Positions 36,537 through 45,934 are shown, numbered from the stretch's first letter. The stretch: DNA of 64,000 nt from Amycolatopsis sp. DSM 110486 (GCF_019468465.1 NZ_CP080519.1:2123001-2187000); one strand, 5' to 3'. Notes: a model not told the origin generated them from the letters alone. A program made the numbers and translations.

Positions 36537-37868
36537 TCACCCGGTTGCCGCGGCCCGATCCGCACGCCACCTGACCTCGAAGCGCGCACCGCCGTCCGGC
36601 GACTCCCCCACGCGCACGCGCCCGCCCCGCCGGCGCACGGCCTCGGCGACCATCGCCAGGCCCAGGCCGGTTCCGCCGGACGAGCGGGCGCGGTCGTCGG
36701 CCACGCGGTAGAAGCGGTCGAACACCTTGGCGCGGTGCTCGGGCGCGATGCCGGGCCCGTCGTCGTCCACCACCACGCGCACGTCCGACCGCGAGGCGAG
36801 CACGGACACCACGATCTGGCCGGTGGCGTAGCGGCAGGCGTTGCGCAGGAGGTTGTCGAGCACCAGCTCCACCTCCGAGTGCGTCGCGAGCGCCCACGCC
36901 TGCGCGACGGCGGCGCTCACCCGCGCCTCGGGCGCGCCGGCCGGCAGCCGGTGCACGGCCGCCCGCACCTCCGTGACCAGCTCCACCGGCTCGGCGGGCG
37001 GCACCTCGCCGGCGTCGGAACGGGCCAGCGACAGCAGGCCGTCGAGCAGGGCCGACAGGCGTTCGGCCTCGGCGAGGATGTCCGTGAGCGTCTCCTGTGC
37101 CAGCTCCGGATCCGGGTTCGTCACGGCCACCTCGGCCTGCACGCGGATCGACGCGACGGGCGAACGCAGCTCGTGCGCCGCGTCGCCGGTGAAGCGGCGA
37201 AGCCGGCTACTCACTTCTTCTTGTCGGGCGAGCAACGCGTTGAACTCCTCGGCGAGCGCGCGCAGCTCGTCGTGCGAAGTCGGCAGCGGCAGCCGCGAAC
37301 CCGGCGGTAACGAACGCACCAGGCCACGCATCCGGGCCACCGGCCGCAGCGCGAAGCGCACCAGCAGCCAGGTCGCGAGCCCCGCCACCACGGCGCCGAC
37401 CAGCGCGACGATCACCAGCCACAACCCACCGGAGTGCACGGCCGCGGCGAACCCGACGAGGCCCGCGCCCGCGACGACCAGCCGCTGGCTGCCGTCCGGC
37501 CCGCTCACGACCTGGCCTCGCCAGCGGTCGCCGTCCGTCTGCACGGGCACGCCCGCCTTGAGCTGCCCGATCGCGTCGCCGCTCAACGGTGGCCGCGGCT
37601 GACCGTCGACCGGCGCGCCCGAGATGTCCAGCACCCGCACCGAAACCGGGTCCGCGCCCGCCGGCGGCCGGCCCGCCGCGACCGAGGCCGACGCGGGTCC
37701 GAGCGCGGCCGTGAGCTCGTGGTCCACGGAGTCGACGAGCAGCGGTTCGAGCCGGCTGGCGGCGAGCGTGGCGAGTCCGAGCAGGCAGGCCAGCGTGATC
37801 GTGGTGGCCAGCACCGTGATCCGGACCTGCAGCGAACGGCCCCGCCACCAGGACGGTGTGCCGATCAC
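36537..37868 (-). CDS. Two-component sensor histidine kinase
   Basis: A 443-residue membrane kinase. Helix 1 (about 18-38) and helix 2 (about 148-172) bracket an extracytoplasmic sensor of about 105 residues; HAMP follows. The H-box FTGDAAHELRSPVAS has phospho-accepting His232. The ATPase domain shows N-box NLLRNACRYA, G1 DDDGPGIAPE and G2 GGTGLGLAM. It overlaps the response regulator by 4 bases (GTGA), indicating coupled translation. The signal is unknown; the adjacent divergent exporter operon suggests an envelope or antibiotic cue. Confidence 0.96.
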   Translation of the reverse strand: MIGTPSWWRGRSLQVRITVLATTITLACLLGLATLAASRLEPLLVDSVDHELTAALGPASASVAAGRPPAGADPVSVRVLDISGAPVDGQPRPPLSGDAIGQLKAGVPVQTDGDRWRGQVVSGPDGSQRLVVAGAGLVGFAAAVHSGGLWLVIVALVGAVVAGLATWLLVRFALRPVARMRGLVRSLPPGSRLPLPTSHDELRALAEEFNALLARQEEVSSRLRRFTGDAAHELRSPVASIRVQAEVAVTNPDPELAQETLTDILAEAERLSALLDGLLSLARSDAGEVPPAEPVELVTEVRAAVHRLPAGAPEARVSAAVAQAWALATHSEVELVLDNLLRNACRYATGQIVVSVLASRSDVRVVVDDDGPGIAPEHRAKVFDRFYRVADDRARSSGGTGLGLAMVAEAVRRRGGRVRVGESPDGGARFEVRWRADRAAATG

Positions 37869-38575
37869 ATGACCTCGTCCAGCTGCGCGTCGGACGCGAG
37901 GTAGCCGTGGCCGCGCACGGTCCGCAGCAGCGCGCCGGCGCCGACCGCGTCGAGCTTGCGCCGCACGTAACCGACGTAGACCTCGACGAGGTTGCGCGTC
38001 ACGGCTTGCTCCTCGCCCCAGACCGCGCGCAGCAGCTCGTCCTTCGTGACGACCGTGCCGGCGCGGCTCACGAGCACCTCCAGCAGCCCGAACTCCCGCG
38101 GCGACAGCGGCACTTCGGTGCCGTCCCAGCGCACCTGCCGCAACGCGCGGTCCACCTCAAGCGAGCCGAGCCGCAGCGTGCCGCGCGAAGCGTCGGGCCC
38201 GGCGCGCCGCAGCACCGCGCGCACCTGCGCGACCAGCACGACGAACGAGAACGGCTTCACGAGGTAACCGTCGGCACCGAGGTCGAGCCCGTCGGCCTGG
38301 TCGATCTCGCCGTCCTTGGCGGACACGAGCAGTACCGGCGTCGTCACGTTCTCCGCGCGCAGCTGCTGCAGCACGCGGTAGCCCGACAGGCCGGGCAGCA
38401 TGATGTCGAGCAGCACGACGTCGAACGCGCCGGTGCGCGCCAGCCGCAGCCCGGACGGCCCGTCGGCCGCCGTGACCACGTCCATGTCCTCCGCTCGCAG
38501 GCCGCGTTGCAGCGCCTTGAGCACGCCCGGCTCGTCGTCGACCACCAGCACCCGAGGTTTCACGAACTTCATCAT
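37865..38575 (-). CDS. OmpR-family response regulator
   Basis: A 236-residue regulator. Receiver domain: acidic pair Asp13-Asp14, phosphorylation site Asp57 in VVLLDIMLPG, VSAKD switch and LVKPF Lys. The C-terminal winged helix contains LSPREFGLLEVLVSRAGTVVTKDELLRAVWG. Start ATG 38575, or 38572. Direct TCTCAGC repeats in the divergent region upstream are likely binding sites, giving autoregulation and control of the exporter operon. Confidence 0.96.
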   Translation of the reverse strand: MMKFVKPRVLVVDDEPGVLKALQRGLRAEDMDVVTAADGPSGLRLARTGAFDVVLLDIMLPGLSGYRVLQQLRAENVTTPVLLVSAKDGEIDQADGLDLGADGYLVKPFSFVVLVAQVRAVLRRAGPDASRGTLRLGSLEVDRALRQVRWDGTEVPLSPREFGLLEVLVSRAGTVVTKDELLRAVWGEEQAVTRNLVEVYVGYVRRKLDAVGAGALLRTVRGHGYLASDAQLDEVM

Positions 38576-38603
38576 GGCCGGTTTGCGCAGGTCGTGCGCG
38601 AGC

Positions 38604-38653
38604 TCTCAGCGCGATCTCAGCCGCGGAGGCCGAGCATTCAGGGGTATCTCAGC
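38604..38653. promoter_or_regulatory. Direct-repeat operator, likely response-regulator site
   Basis: TCTCAGC occurs at 38604-38610 and 38615-38621, 11 bases apart (one helical turn), the classic geometry of OmpR/PhoB-type dimers. A third copy lies at 38647-38653. The region separates the regulator gene from the LolA-like/ABC operon. Confidence 0.6.
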
Positions 38654-38720
38654 CTCGAGAGGGAAGCGTCGGTTCCGGGAGCCGAGCACACTGGGGCTCG
38701 GAAACACAGGGAGAGACGAC

Positions 38721-39815
38721 ATGGATCCGAAGAAGAAGGCCATCACCGCGGCCGTCGTCGGCACCGCTCTGGGGGTCGGGGGGCTCGTGGTGGTCGCGAT
38801 GCCGGCTTCGGCCGGAGACGCGCCGAAGCTGCCGGCGATCAGCGCCGAGGACCTGGTGCAGTCGGTGATGACGGCCGACCCCGGTCCGTTCGACGGCACC
38901 GTCAGCGTGAGCAACGACCTCGGCCTGCCGGCCGTGGGCGGCGCGATCCCGGGGATGAGCGCGCTGAACGTCGACTCCGCGCACGTGTTCAGCGACGGCA
39001 CCGGCAAGGCCAAGATCTCGCTGACCAACGGCGCTTCGCAGGAGACGATCGTCCGCGACGGCACCACCGTGTGGGACTACCACTCCAGCAACAACTCGGC
39101 CACGAAGACGACCATCCCGGCCGACGTCGCCACCCAGCACGACATGGGCGCGGGCGAGCTGGCCGACCCGGCCACGGCGACCAAGGAACTGCTGGCCAAG
39201 GTGCGTGAGAACAGCACCGTCTCCGTGGACGGCACGGCGAACGTCGCCGACCGGCCGGCCTACGAGCTGGTCTTCACCCCGAAGCCGACCGAACGCACGC
39301 TGCTGCGCGAAATCCGCGTGGCCGTGGACTCGCAGACGCGCATGCCGCTGCGGCTTTCCGTGCTGAGCAACGGAACCACGGCGCCGGCGCTGCAGGTGGC
39401 GTTCACCGACGTGAAGTTCGCGCCGCAGTCGGCCGACCTGTTCACCTTCACGCCGCCGCAGGGCGCCAAGGTCACGGAGAAGACCGCGAAGGTCGACGAC
39501 CAGACCAAGGCGCTGGCCGACGAGGCCAAGCAGGACACCAAGCTCGTCGGTGACGGCTGGGACACCGTGATCACGGGCAAGGTGCCGGCCGATGCGCTGT
39601 CCGGCAAGAAGCCGGCCGGCGCCTCCGGGGCCGAGGGCCGAAACGCCGACCCGCAGCAGCTGCTCAGCCGCTTCGCCAAGCGCGTGAACGGCACCTGGGG
39701 CAGCGGCTACCTGTTCACCACCAAGGTCGGCGGCGCGGTGCTGACCGACGACGGGCGGTTCGCCGCCGGTGCGGTGCCGGAGCAGGTGCTGTACGAGGCG
39801 CTGGGCCAGAAGTGA
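38721..39815 (+). CDS. LolA-like/DUF2092-type exported protein
   Basis: A 364-residue exported protein. The N-terminal segment (about 8-31, ending ASA) is a Sec signal or anchor. The mature part resembles the half-barrel of LolA/LppX/RseB-type lipid-handling proteins (VWDYHSSNNSATKTTIP, then YELVFTPKPTERTLLREIRVAVD). A C-terminal QQLLSRFAKRVNGTWGSGYLF segment follows. ATG 38721 has GGGAGAG upstream. It overlaps the ABC ATPase gene by 4 bases, so the protein likely works with that exporter at the cell surface. Ligand unknown. Confidence 0.85.
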   Translation: MDPKKKAITAAVVGTALGVGGLVVVAMPASAGDAPKLPAISAEDLVQSVMTADPGPFDGTVSVSNDLGLPAVGGAIPGMSALNVDSAHVFSDGTGKAKISLTNGASQETIVRDGTTVWDYHSSNNSATKTTIPADVATQHDMGAGELADPATATKELLAKVRENSTVSVDGTANVADRPAYELVFTPKPTERTLLREIRVAVDSQTRMPLRLSVLSNGTTAPALQVAFTDVKFAPQSADLFTFTPPQGAKVTEKTAKVDDQTKALADEAKQDTKLVGDGWDTVITGKVPADALSGKKPAGASGAEGRNADPQQLLSRFAKRVNGTWGSGYLFTTKVGGAVLTDDGRFAAGAVPEQVLYEALGQK

Positions 39816-40825
39816 CCGACACGACCAGTGCGCTGGTAGCCGGGGCGGGCATCTCCCAGGAGGTGTCCGCCCCGGCGGTCCCGCTCGCCGCGCGCACGCG
39901 CGGGCTGCGCAAGGTCTACCGCGGCACGGTCGCGGTGGACCACGTCGACCTCGACGTGCCCGAAGGGGCCGTGCTCGGGATGCTCGGCCCCAACGGCTCG
40001 GGCAAGACGACCACGATCCGCATGCTGCTGGGCCTCGTGCGGCCCACCGAGGGCGAGGTCGAGCTGCTCGGCCGGCCGATGCCCGACGGCGCGCCGCACG
40101 CGCTGCCCGACGTCGGCGCGCTCGTGGAGGGCCCGGGCTTCCACCCGTTCCTCTCCGGGCGCGACAACCTGCTGCGCTTCGCGGCCGCCGAGCCGCGGCT
40201 GGCGTCGGGGGCGATCCCCGCGGCCGTGGACGGGGCGCTGGAACGCGTGGGCCTCACGGTCGCCGCGCGCCGCCGCTACAAGGGCTATTCGCTCGGCATG
40301 AAGCAACGGCTGGGGCTCGCCGCGGCGCTGCTCGTGCCGCGCCGGATGGTGATCCTCGACGAGCCGACCAACGGCCTCGACCCCGCCGGCACGCGCGAGA
40401 TCCGCCGCATCATCAGCGAGCTGCACGCCGACGGCTGCACCGTGCTCGTGTCTTCGCACCTGCTCGCCGAGGTGGAGGCGACGTGCACCCACGTCGCCGT
40501 GCTGCAGTCGGGCACGGTCGTGGCTCAGGGCGAGCTGGCGGAGCTGCTGGAGTCGGGCAACGCGGCGCTGCTCGTGCGCACGCCCGACGCGGAACACGCG
40601 GTGGAAGTGTTGCGGGAGAACCGGATCGGGGCGCGGCTCACGCCCGACGGCGTCCGCGCGGACCTCACCGCCACGCCCGCGCCGCGGGTGCTGCAGGTGC
40701 TCGTGGGCGCCGGCGTCGAGGTGCACGAGGCGACTCGCGCGCGAACCGGGCTGGAGGACCTGTTCGCGCGGCTCACCGAAGGCTCTGACGGGTCGGTCGG
40801 CTCCGAATCCGAGGGGGAAGCATGA
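39812..40825 (+). CDS. ABC exporter ATPase
   Basis: A 337-residue ATP-binding protein of the drug/lantibiotic-type exporter class (CcmA/BcrA-like). Walker A GPNGSGKTT, signature YSLGMKQR, Walker B MVILDEPTNGLDP and H-loop SSH are intact; the C-terminal extension is typical. The GTG start overlaps the LolA-like stop by 4 bases, and the end overlaps the permease start. With the permease it forms a transporter probably controlled by the adjacent two-component system. Confidence 0.95.
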   Translation: MTDTTSALVAGAGISQEVSAPAVPLAARTRGLRKVYRGTVAVDHVDLDVPEGAVLGMLGPNGSGKTTTIRMLLGLVRPTEGEVELLGRPMPDGAPHALPDVGALVEGPGFHPFLSGRDNLLRFAAAEPRLASGAIPAAVDGALERVGLTVAARRRYKGYSLGMKQRLGLAAALLVPRRMVILDEPTNGLDPAGTREIRRIISELHADGCTVLVSSHLLAEVEATCTHVAVLQSGTVVAQGELAELLESGNAALLVRTPDAEHAVEVLRENRIGARLTPDGVRADLTATPAPRVLQVLVGAGVEVHEATRARTGLEDLFARLTEGSDGSVGSESEGEA

Positions 40826-41700
40826 CCACCGCGACGCTCACGGCGCCCGTGAGCCGCACGGGCCACGACACGGTGCCGCTGCCGCGCCTCGTCGCGGCCG
40901 AGCTGCGCTGGATCTTCCGGCGCCCGCGCACGCTGGCCGTGCTCGGGCTGCTGGCCGTGGTGCCGATCGTGATCGGCATCGGCCTCACGCTCGTCGGCGA
41001 CAGCGGGCCCGACGGCGGCCCGGCCGACGGCGACGCGGCACTGCTCGCGTCGGCCGTGAACAACGCGTTGGTGCTGCCCATCGCCGCGCTGACGATGACG
41101 CTGGCCCTGCTGCTGCCGCTGGCCTCGGCCATGGCCGGCGCCGACGCGCTCGCCGGCGAAGCCGCCCACGGCACGTTGCGCGCATGGCTCGTCGCGCCCG
41201 TCAGCCGCGGCCGGCTGCTGGTGGTGAAGGCCATCGGCGTGGCGGTCGTGTGCGTGGTCGCGGTGCTGGCCATGTGCGTCACGGGCGTGGTGACGGGGCT
41301 GATCATCAACGGCACCGGATCGCTGTTCACGCTGTCGGGCACGACGTTGTCGCTCGGGGCGGCGCTGGGCCGGATCCTGCTCGTGGCGGGCTGGATCGTG
41401 CTGCAGCTGTGGGCCGTCGGCGCGGTCGCGCTGGCCGTGTCGAGCTGGACGGAACACCCGATGCTCGTGGTCGCCTCGGTGCTGGCCGGCGACATCGTGT
41501 TCACGATCCTCGGGTTCCTGACTTCGCTCGACTGGCTGCACCCGTTCCTGCTCACGCGCAACTGGAGTGAGGCCCCGACCGAAGTGCTGACCGACCCGAT
41601 CTCGGGCTCGATGCTCACCGAAGGTGCGTTGCGGGCGGCTTGTTACATCATCGTGGGGCTGTCGCTGGCTTACGGCCGGCTCGCCACTCGAGACGGCTGA
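40822..41700 (+). CDS. ABC-2-type exporter permease
   Basis: A 292-residue membrane protein with six hydrophobic segments (about 35-52, 75-100, 135-160, 180-205, 210-232, 262-283). The GTLRAWLVAPVSRGRLLVVKAIG stretch after helix 2 is the ABC-2 permease signature region. ATGA overlap with the ATPase gene. Substrate unknown; lipid, lipoprotein or antimicrobial compounds are possible given the LolA-like partner. Confidence 0.92.
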   Translation: MTTATLTAPVSRTGHDTVPLPRLVAAELRWIFRRPRTLAVLGLLAVVPIVIGIGLTLVGDSGPDGGPADGDAALLASAVNNALVLPIAALTMTLALLLPLASAMAGADALAGEAAHGTLRAWLVAPVSRGRLLVVKAIGVAVVCVVAVLAMCVTGVVTGLIINGTGSLFTLSGTTLSLGAALGRILLVAGWIVLQLWAVGAVALAVSSWTEHPMLVVASVLAGDIVFTILGFLTSLDWLHPFLLTRNWSEAPTEVLTDPISGSMLTEGALRAACYIIVGLSLAYGRLATRDG

Positions 41701-41712
41701 GTTCGAGGGGTT

Positions 41713-42723
41713 TCAGCCGACGATCGCGATCCCGTCCGGGTCCAGTGCGAGCCGGACGGGATCGCCCGCACGCAAGTCGGCCGTGACGGGGGCGACGGCA
41801 TCCACGGTGTCCTTTTCGGACAGTCGCACGACCAGCCTGAGGTGCTCCCGGCGGTGCACCGCGGCCGTCACCTCGCCGGTCACTCCGGTTTCGGCCACCC
41901 GCAACGCATGTGGCCGCAAACCGAGCCGCACCGGACCGTCTTCGGGCTCCGGGAGCACGACGTCACCGAGATCGGTGTGCACGACCCCGCCCGCGGCCAC
42001 CCCGTCGACGAACGACGTGGCGCCGAGGAACTTCGCGACGTCGTCGTCGGCCGGGTTGCGCCACACCGACCGCACGGCGCCCTCTTGCCGGATCTCGCCG
42101 GCGTCGAGCACGGCCACGCGGTCGGCGAGCGTGAACGCCTCTTCTTGATCATGTGTGACCAGCAGCGCGGTGATTTTGCTGCGCCGCAACAGGTCCGCGA
42201 GGTCGATGGCCAGCTGCTCACGCAGCCCCGCGTCGAGGCCGGAGAGCGGTTCGTCGAGCAGCAGCAGCCGCGGTTCGGGCGCGAGGGCGCGGGCCAGGGC
42301 CACGCGCTGGGCCTGGCCGCCCGACAGCTCGGTGACGCGCCGACGCTCGAATCCCTTGAGCCCCACCAGTTCCAGCAGCTCTTCGACGCGCGCTCGGTGT
42401 TTCGCTTTGGGGATCCCGTGCATGCGCAGGCCGAACGCGATGTTCGCGGCGACGTCGCGGTGCGGGAAGAGCTGGCCGTCCTGGAACACCAGCCCGAACC
42501 CGCGCCGGTGCACGGGCACGGTGGCGAGGTCGGTGCCGTCCCAGCTCACGGAACCGGACGTCATGGGCTCGAGGCCGGTGATGGCGCGCAGCAGCGTCGA
42601 CTTGCCGGAACCGGACGGGCCGAGCAGGGCCAGCACCTCGCCGTCGGTGATGTCGAGGCGCGCGTCGCGCACCGCGGCGAACGAGCCGTAGTGGACCGTG
42701 AGATCCCGCACTGTGAGCGCCAT
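41713..42723 (-). CDS. thiQ: Thiamine ABC transporter ATPase
   Basis: A 336-residue importer ATPase of the MOI/CUT1-like class. Walker A GPSGSGKST, Q-loop FQDGQLFPH, signature LSGGQAQR, Walker B LLLLDEPLSGLD and H-loop THD are intact, followed by a TOBE-like regulatory domain. It is the last gene of an operon behind a TPP riboswitch, which supports thiamine over iron as the substrate. It starts directly after the permease stop with no gap. Confidence 0.93.
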   Translation of the reverse strand: MALTVRDLTVHYGSFAAVRDARLDITDGEVLALLGPSGSGKSTLLRAITGLEPMTSGSVSWDGTDLATVPVHRRGFGLVFQDGQLFPHRDVAANIAFGLRMHGIPKAKHRARVEELLELVGLKGFERRRVTELSGGQAQRVALARALAPEPRLLLLDEPLSGLDAGLREQLAIDLADLLRRSKITALLVTHDQEEAFTLADRVAVLDAGEIRQEGAVRSVWRNPADDDVAKFLGATSFVDGVAAGGVVHTDLGDVVLPEPEDGPVRLGLRPHALRVAETGVTGEVTAAVHRREHLRLVVRLSEKDTVDAVAPVTADLRAGDPVRLALDPDGIAIVG

Positions 42724-44364
42724 CTAGAACTCCCCCACCGTGCCGTGCCCGCGAACCGAGCCGAACCGGTCGATCAGCGCGACGGCCGCCACCGTCACGA
42801 TCATGAGCAGCGCGCACGCGGCGTACGCCATCTGGTTGTTGAGCTCGCCCGGGCGCGAGATGAGCGTCGCGACGGCCACGGGCAACGTCGGCGCGTCGGG
42901 CCGGGCGAGGAAGCTCGTGGCGCCGAACTCGCCGAGCGCCACCACGTAGCCGAACCCGGCAGCCGCGACGAGCGAACGCGCGGTGAGCGGCAGGTCGATC
43001 TCACGCCACACGCGCGCCGGGCTAGCCCCGAGCGTCGACGCGGCCTGGCGCAGCCGCACGTCGACGGCGCGCAGCACCGGCAGGATCATCCGCACGACCA
43101 GCGGGATGATCACCAGCGCCTGCGCGAGCGGAACGAGCAGCGGTGACGTGCGCAGGTCGCCGGGCAGCGCGTCGAGCGTCACGAGGTAACCGAAGCCGAC
43201 CGTCACGGCGGAGACGCCGAGCGGCAGCATGAGGGCGGCGTCCATCGTCTCGCCCATGCCGCGGGCGAGGCGGCCGGGTGCGCGGCGCAGGGCGACGAGC
43301 ACCACGCTGGCCAGCACGCCGACGGTCATCGCGAGCAGCGTCGCGTCGGTGGCCGCGGCGAGCGAGTTCTTGGCGGCGACCCAGCCGCTGACCTGCAGCG
43401 CGTCGTCCGTGCCGGTGCCGGCGAGCGCGCGGAACCCGGCGAGGCTCCACCCGTCCGGTGTGGACACCGACTCCACCAGCAGCGCGGCGATCGGCGTCAT
43501 CAGCAGCGCGATCACGACCGTGGCGGCACCGACCGTCCACCATTCGCCTTTTCTCGGCCGCCGGGGAGCGGACTGCTTGAGCTTCACGGCGTTCTCGCGG
43601 CGCTTTCGGGCGATCGCGCCGAGTGCGAGCGCGGCGAGGACGGCGGCGAACTGGATGAGCGACAGCGCAGCCGCTCCGGAGAGGTCCAGCAGGTCGACCG
43701 TGCGCAGGTAGATCTCGGTCTCGAGCGTGCGGTAGCGGCCGCCGCCGAGGATGAGCACCACGCCGAAACTGGTGGCGCAGAACAGGAACACGACCGCCGC
43801 GGCCGACGCGACGGCCGGACCGAGCGCGGGCAACGTCACCGTGCGGAAGGCCCGCCACGGCGAGGCACCCAACGCGCGGGCGGCCTCCGTCGCCCGCGGG
43901 TCGAGGTAGCTCCACAGCCCGGCGACGGTCCGGGCGACCACGGCGACGTTGAAAAACGCGTTGGCCAGGACCAGCGGCAACACGCCACCGTCGGGCCACA
44001 ACGCGCGGAACGCGAGCCCGACGACCACCGTCGGCAGCACGAACGGCACCAGCACCAGCGTGCGCGCCAGCCCGACGCCCGGCAGCTTCACACGCGCGAG
44101 CACGTACGCCACCGGCAGCCCCGCGACCACGGCGACGACCGTCGAAGCGGCGGCGCTGACCAGCGTGAACGCGGCGAGCTGCCAAGTCTGCGCGTCGGCC
44201 AAGACCGTGTCGACGCCGCCCGCCGAGAAGCCACGGCCGAGGATCGCGACGACCGGCCAGGCGAAAAACACGACCAGGAACGCGACGGGCAGCAGGCCGA
44301 GCAGCGCCAGGCCCGCCGTGCGCGCGGTCTGCGCCTGCGTTACGCGCCCATGAGCGAGCGCCAT
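42724..44364 (-). CDS. thiP: Thiamine ABC transporter permease (two-domain)
   Basis: A 546-residue permease with about 12 helices, made of two fused BPD_transp_1 units, as in ThiP and FbpB. Two EAA loops are visible: ATEAARALGASPWRAFRTVTLPALGP and LRQAASTLGASPARVWREIDLPL. ATG 44364 overlaps the end of the binding-protein gene by 25 bases, so translation is coupled. The riboswitch upstream of the operon supports thiamine transport. Confidence 0.94.
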   Translation of the reverse strand: MALAHGRVTQAQTARTAGLALLGLLPVAFLVVFFAWPVVAILGRGFSAGGVDTVLADAQTWQLAAFTLVSAAASTVVAVVAGLPVAYVLARVKLPGVGLARTLVLVPFVLPTVVVGLAFRALWPDGGVLPLVLANAFFNVAVVARTVAGLWSYLDPRATEAARALGASPWRAFRTVTLPALGPAVASAAAVVFLFCATSFGVVLILGGGRYRTLETEIYLRTVDLLDLSGAAALSLIQFAAVLAALALGAIARKRRENAVKLKQSAPRRPRKGEWWTVGAATVVIALLMTPIAALLVESVSTPDGWSLAGFRALAGTGTDDALQVSGWVAAKNSLAAATDATLLAMTVGVLASVVLVALRRAPGRLARGMGETMDAALMLPLGVSAVTVGFGYLVTLDALPGDLRTSPLLVPLAQALVIIPLVVRMILPVLRAVDVRLRQAASTLGASPARVWREIDLPLTARSLVAAAGFGYVVALGEFGATSFLARPDAPTLPVAVATLISRPGELNNQMAYAACALLMIVTVAAVALIDRFGSVRGHGTVGEF

Positions 44365-45398
44365 TCACCGATCCACTTCTCACGGCCGGCCTGGATCTGG
44401 TCGGCGGGCAGAGTCGCGGGGTCCTGCGGCAGCGGCGCGGCCGCGGCCCAGCCGGCGGGCAGGTCGACGCCCTCGCGGGCCGGGTAGACGTACATGTTGG
44501 CCGCGACCGTCGACTGGAACTGCTGCGAGAGCAGGAAGTCGACCACCTTCTGGGCCTGCGGTACCTGCTTGGTGTTCGCGAGGACGCCGGCGTACTCGAT
44601 CTGGCGGAAGCACGTGTCGAGCAGGGCCTTGGTGCGCGGCTTGCCGTCGTCGCCGATCTCGGCGGCCGGCGAGGACGCGTACGAGACCACGATCGGGCGC
44701 GGGCCCTTGCCCGAGGAACCGGAGAAGTCCTTCGTGTAGGCCTCTTCCCAGCCGCTGTCGACCTTGACGCCGTTGGCCTTGAGCTTGGCCCAGTAGTCGT
44801 GCCAGCCCTGCTCGCCGTACTTCGCCACGGTGCCCAGCAGGAACGCCAGCCCGGGCGACGCTGTGGCGGGGCTCTCGGCGACGGTGAGGTCCTTGTACTT
44901 CGGGTCGGCGAGGTCGTCGTACGTCTTGGGTTCCGGCAGGTGCTTGCTCGCGAAGTACGCGGGGTCGATGTTGACGCAGACGTCGCCGACATCAACGGCA
45001 CTCAGGCGGTGCTGTGGGTCCACCGAGTACCGCTGCGGCCCGCGGTCGGCCTCGGGGCTCGTGTACGCCTGGAAGACGCCTTCGTTCAGTGCTCGCGAGG
45101 CGAACGTGTTGTCCACGCCGAACGCGACGTCGCCGATCGGGTTCGCCTTGGTGAGCACCAGCTTGTTGGTGAGCTCCCCCGCGTCGCCCGACTTGAGGAT
45201 CTTGAGCTTGATGCCGGACTGGCGCTGGAACGCGTCGAGCACGTCCTGCGGCGCGACGAACGAGTCGTGGGTGACGAGCGTGACCGTCGGGGTCTGCTGG
45301 GCGTCGCCGCCCGAGCTGCCGCCGGACAGCGAGCAGGCACTCGCCAGTGCCGTGACCGTGGCCAGGCCCAGCACCGTGCGTGCGGTCCGCGGAATCAT
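44340..45398 (-). CDS. thiB: Thiamine-binding lipoprotein
   Basis: A 352-residue exported lipoprotein with lipobox ALASAC (Cys22). The mature protein matches ThiB/TbpA: TVTLVTHDSFVAPQDVLDAFQRQSG, the GDAGELTNKLVLTKANPIGDVAFGVDNTF stretch, and TAxSPGLAFLLGTVAKYG. It captures thiamine or its phosphates outside the membrane. The ATG lies behind a GGAGGGCAG ribosome-binding site that is part of a riboswitch-controlled hairpin. First gene of thiBPQ. Confidence 0.95.
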   Translation of the reverse strand: MIPRTARTVLGLATVTALASACSLSGGSSGGDAQQTPTVTLVTHDSFVAPQDVLDAFQRQSGIKLKILKSGDAGELTNKLVLTKANPIGDVAFGVDNTFASRALNEGVFQAYTSPEADRGPQRYSVDPQHRLSAVDVGDVCVNIDPAYFASKHLPEPKTYDDLADPKYKDLTVAESPATASPGLAFLLGTVAKYGEQGWHDYWAKLKANGVKVDSGWEEAYTKDFSGSSGKGPRPIVVSYASSPAAEIGDDGKPRTKALLDTCFRQIEYAGVLANTKQVPQAQKVVDFLLSQQFQSTVAANMYVYPAREGVDLPAGWAAAAPLPQDPATLPADQIQAGREKWIGEWRSLMGA

Positions 45399-45426
45399 CT
45401 GCCCTCCTGCACTTCGCCGTGAGCAA

Positions 45427-45530
45427 GGAGAGCAGGCCTCCCTGCGCCGGCATGATCCGGATTCAGGTGCGAACGGTCGCGGGTCTCGGGCACCCGCCTC
45501 TCAGCCCGGCGTACCGGACTCCCGTGGCAA
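45427..45530 (-). promoter_or_regulatory. TPP riboswitch (THI element)
   Basis: On the minus strand the conserved blocks appear in order: GGGCTGAGAGG, then ACCTGAATCCGGATCATGCC, then GGCGCAGGGAGG, matching the thi-box aptamer. Downstream, a CTGCTCTCC segment (45427-45435) can pair with the thiB ribosome-binding site (45399-45407), so TPP binding should block translation initiation. Confidence 0.92.
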
Positions 45531-45568
45531 CCGTGCAGCGTAGCCCAAACGGGTTCACCATTGGACAC

Positions 45569-45856
45569 ATGGCGCAACTACTGAGCGACTCCGAGATTTC
45601 ATCCGCCCTGACCACCGTCCCCGACTGGCAGCGCGACGGCGCCACGATCACCCGTTCGGTGACCCTGTCTTCCTTCCCGAACGCCGTGGCCTACGTCGTC
45701 CGCGTCGCCGAACTCGCCGAGGCCGCCGACCACCACCCGGACATCGACATCCGCTGGCGCACGGTGACCTTCCGCCTCTCCACCCATTCGGAAGGCGGCC
45801 TCACCTCGAAGGACTTCGCCCTCGCCGCTCAGATCGACGCCGCGCTCACCGTGTGA
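45569..45856 (+). CDS. Pterin-4a-carbinolamine dehydratase-like protein
   Basis: A 95-residue protein of the PCD/DCoH family. The signature is clear: AEAADHHPDIDIRW, then VTFRLSTHSEGGLTSKD, holding the catalytic His-His and distal His. The enzyme dehydrates 4a-hydroxytetrahydropterin formed by aromatic amino-acid hydroxylases; no hydroxylase is in the window, so it may act elsewhere or as a moonlighting protein. ATG 45569 is at the usual family start; no strong ribosome-binding site is seen. Confidence 0.92.
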   Translation: MAQLLSDSEISSALTTVPDWQRDGATITRSVTLSSFPNAVAYVVRVAELAEAADHHPDIDIRWRTVTFRLSTHSEGGLTSKDFALAAQIDAALTV

Positions 45857-45934
45857 CGCGCCCTACTGTCGCGACACCTTCCGCGGGCTGACACGTCCCC
45901 CTTTCGTACGTTCCACGAGGAGGGACCCCTTTTC

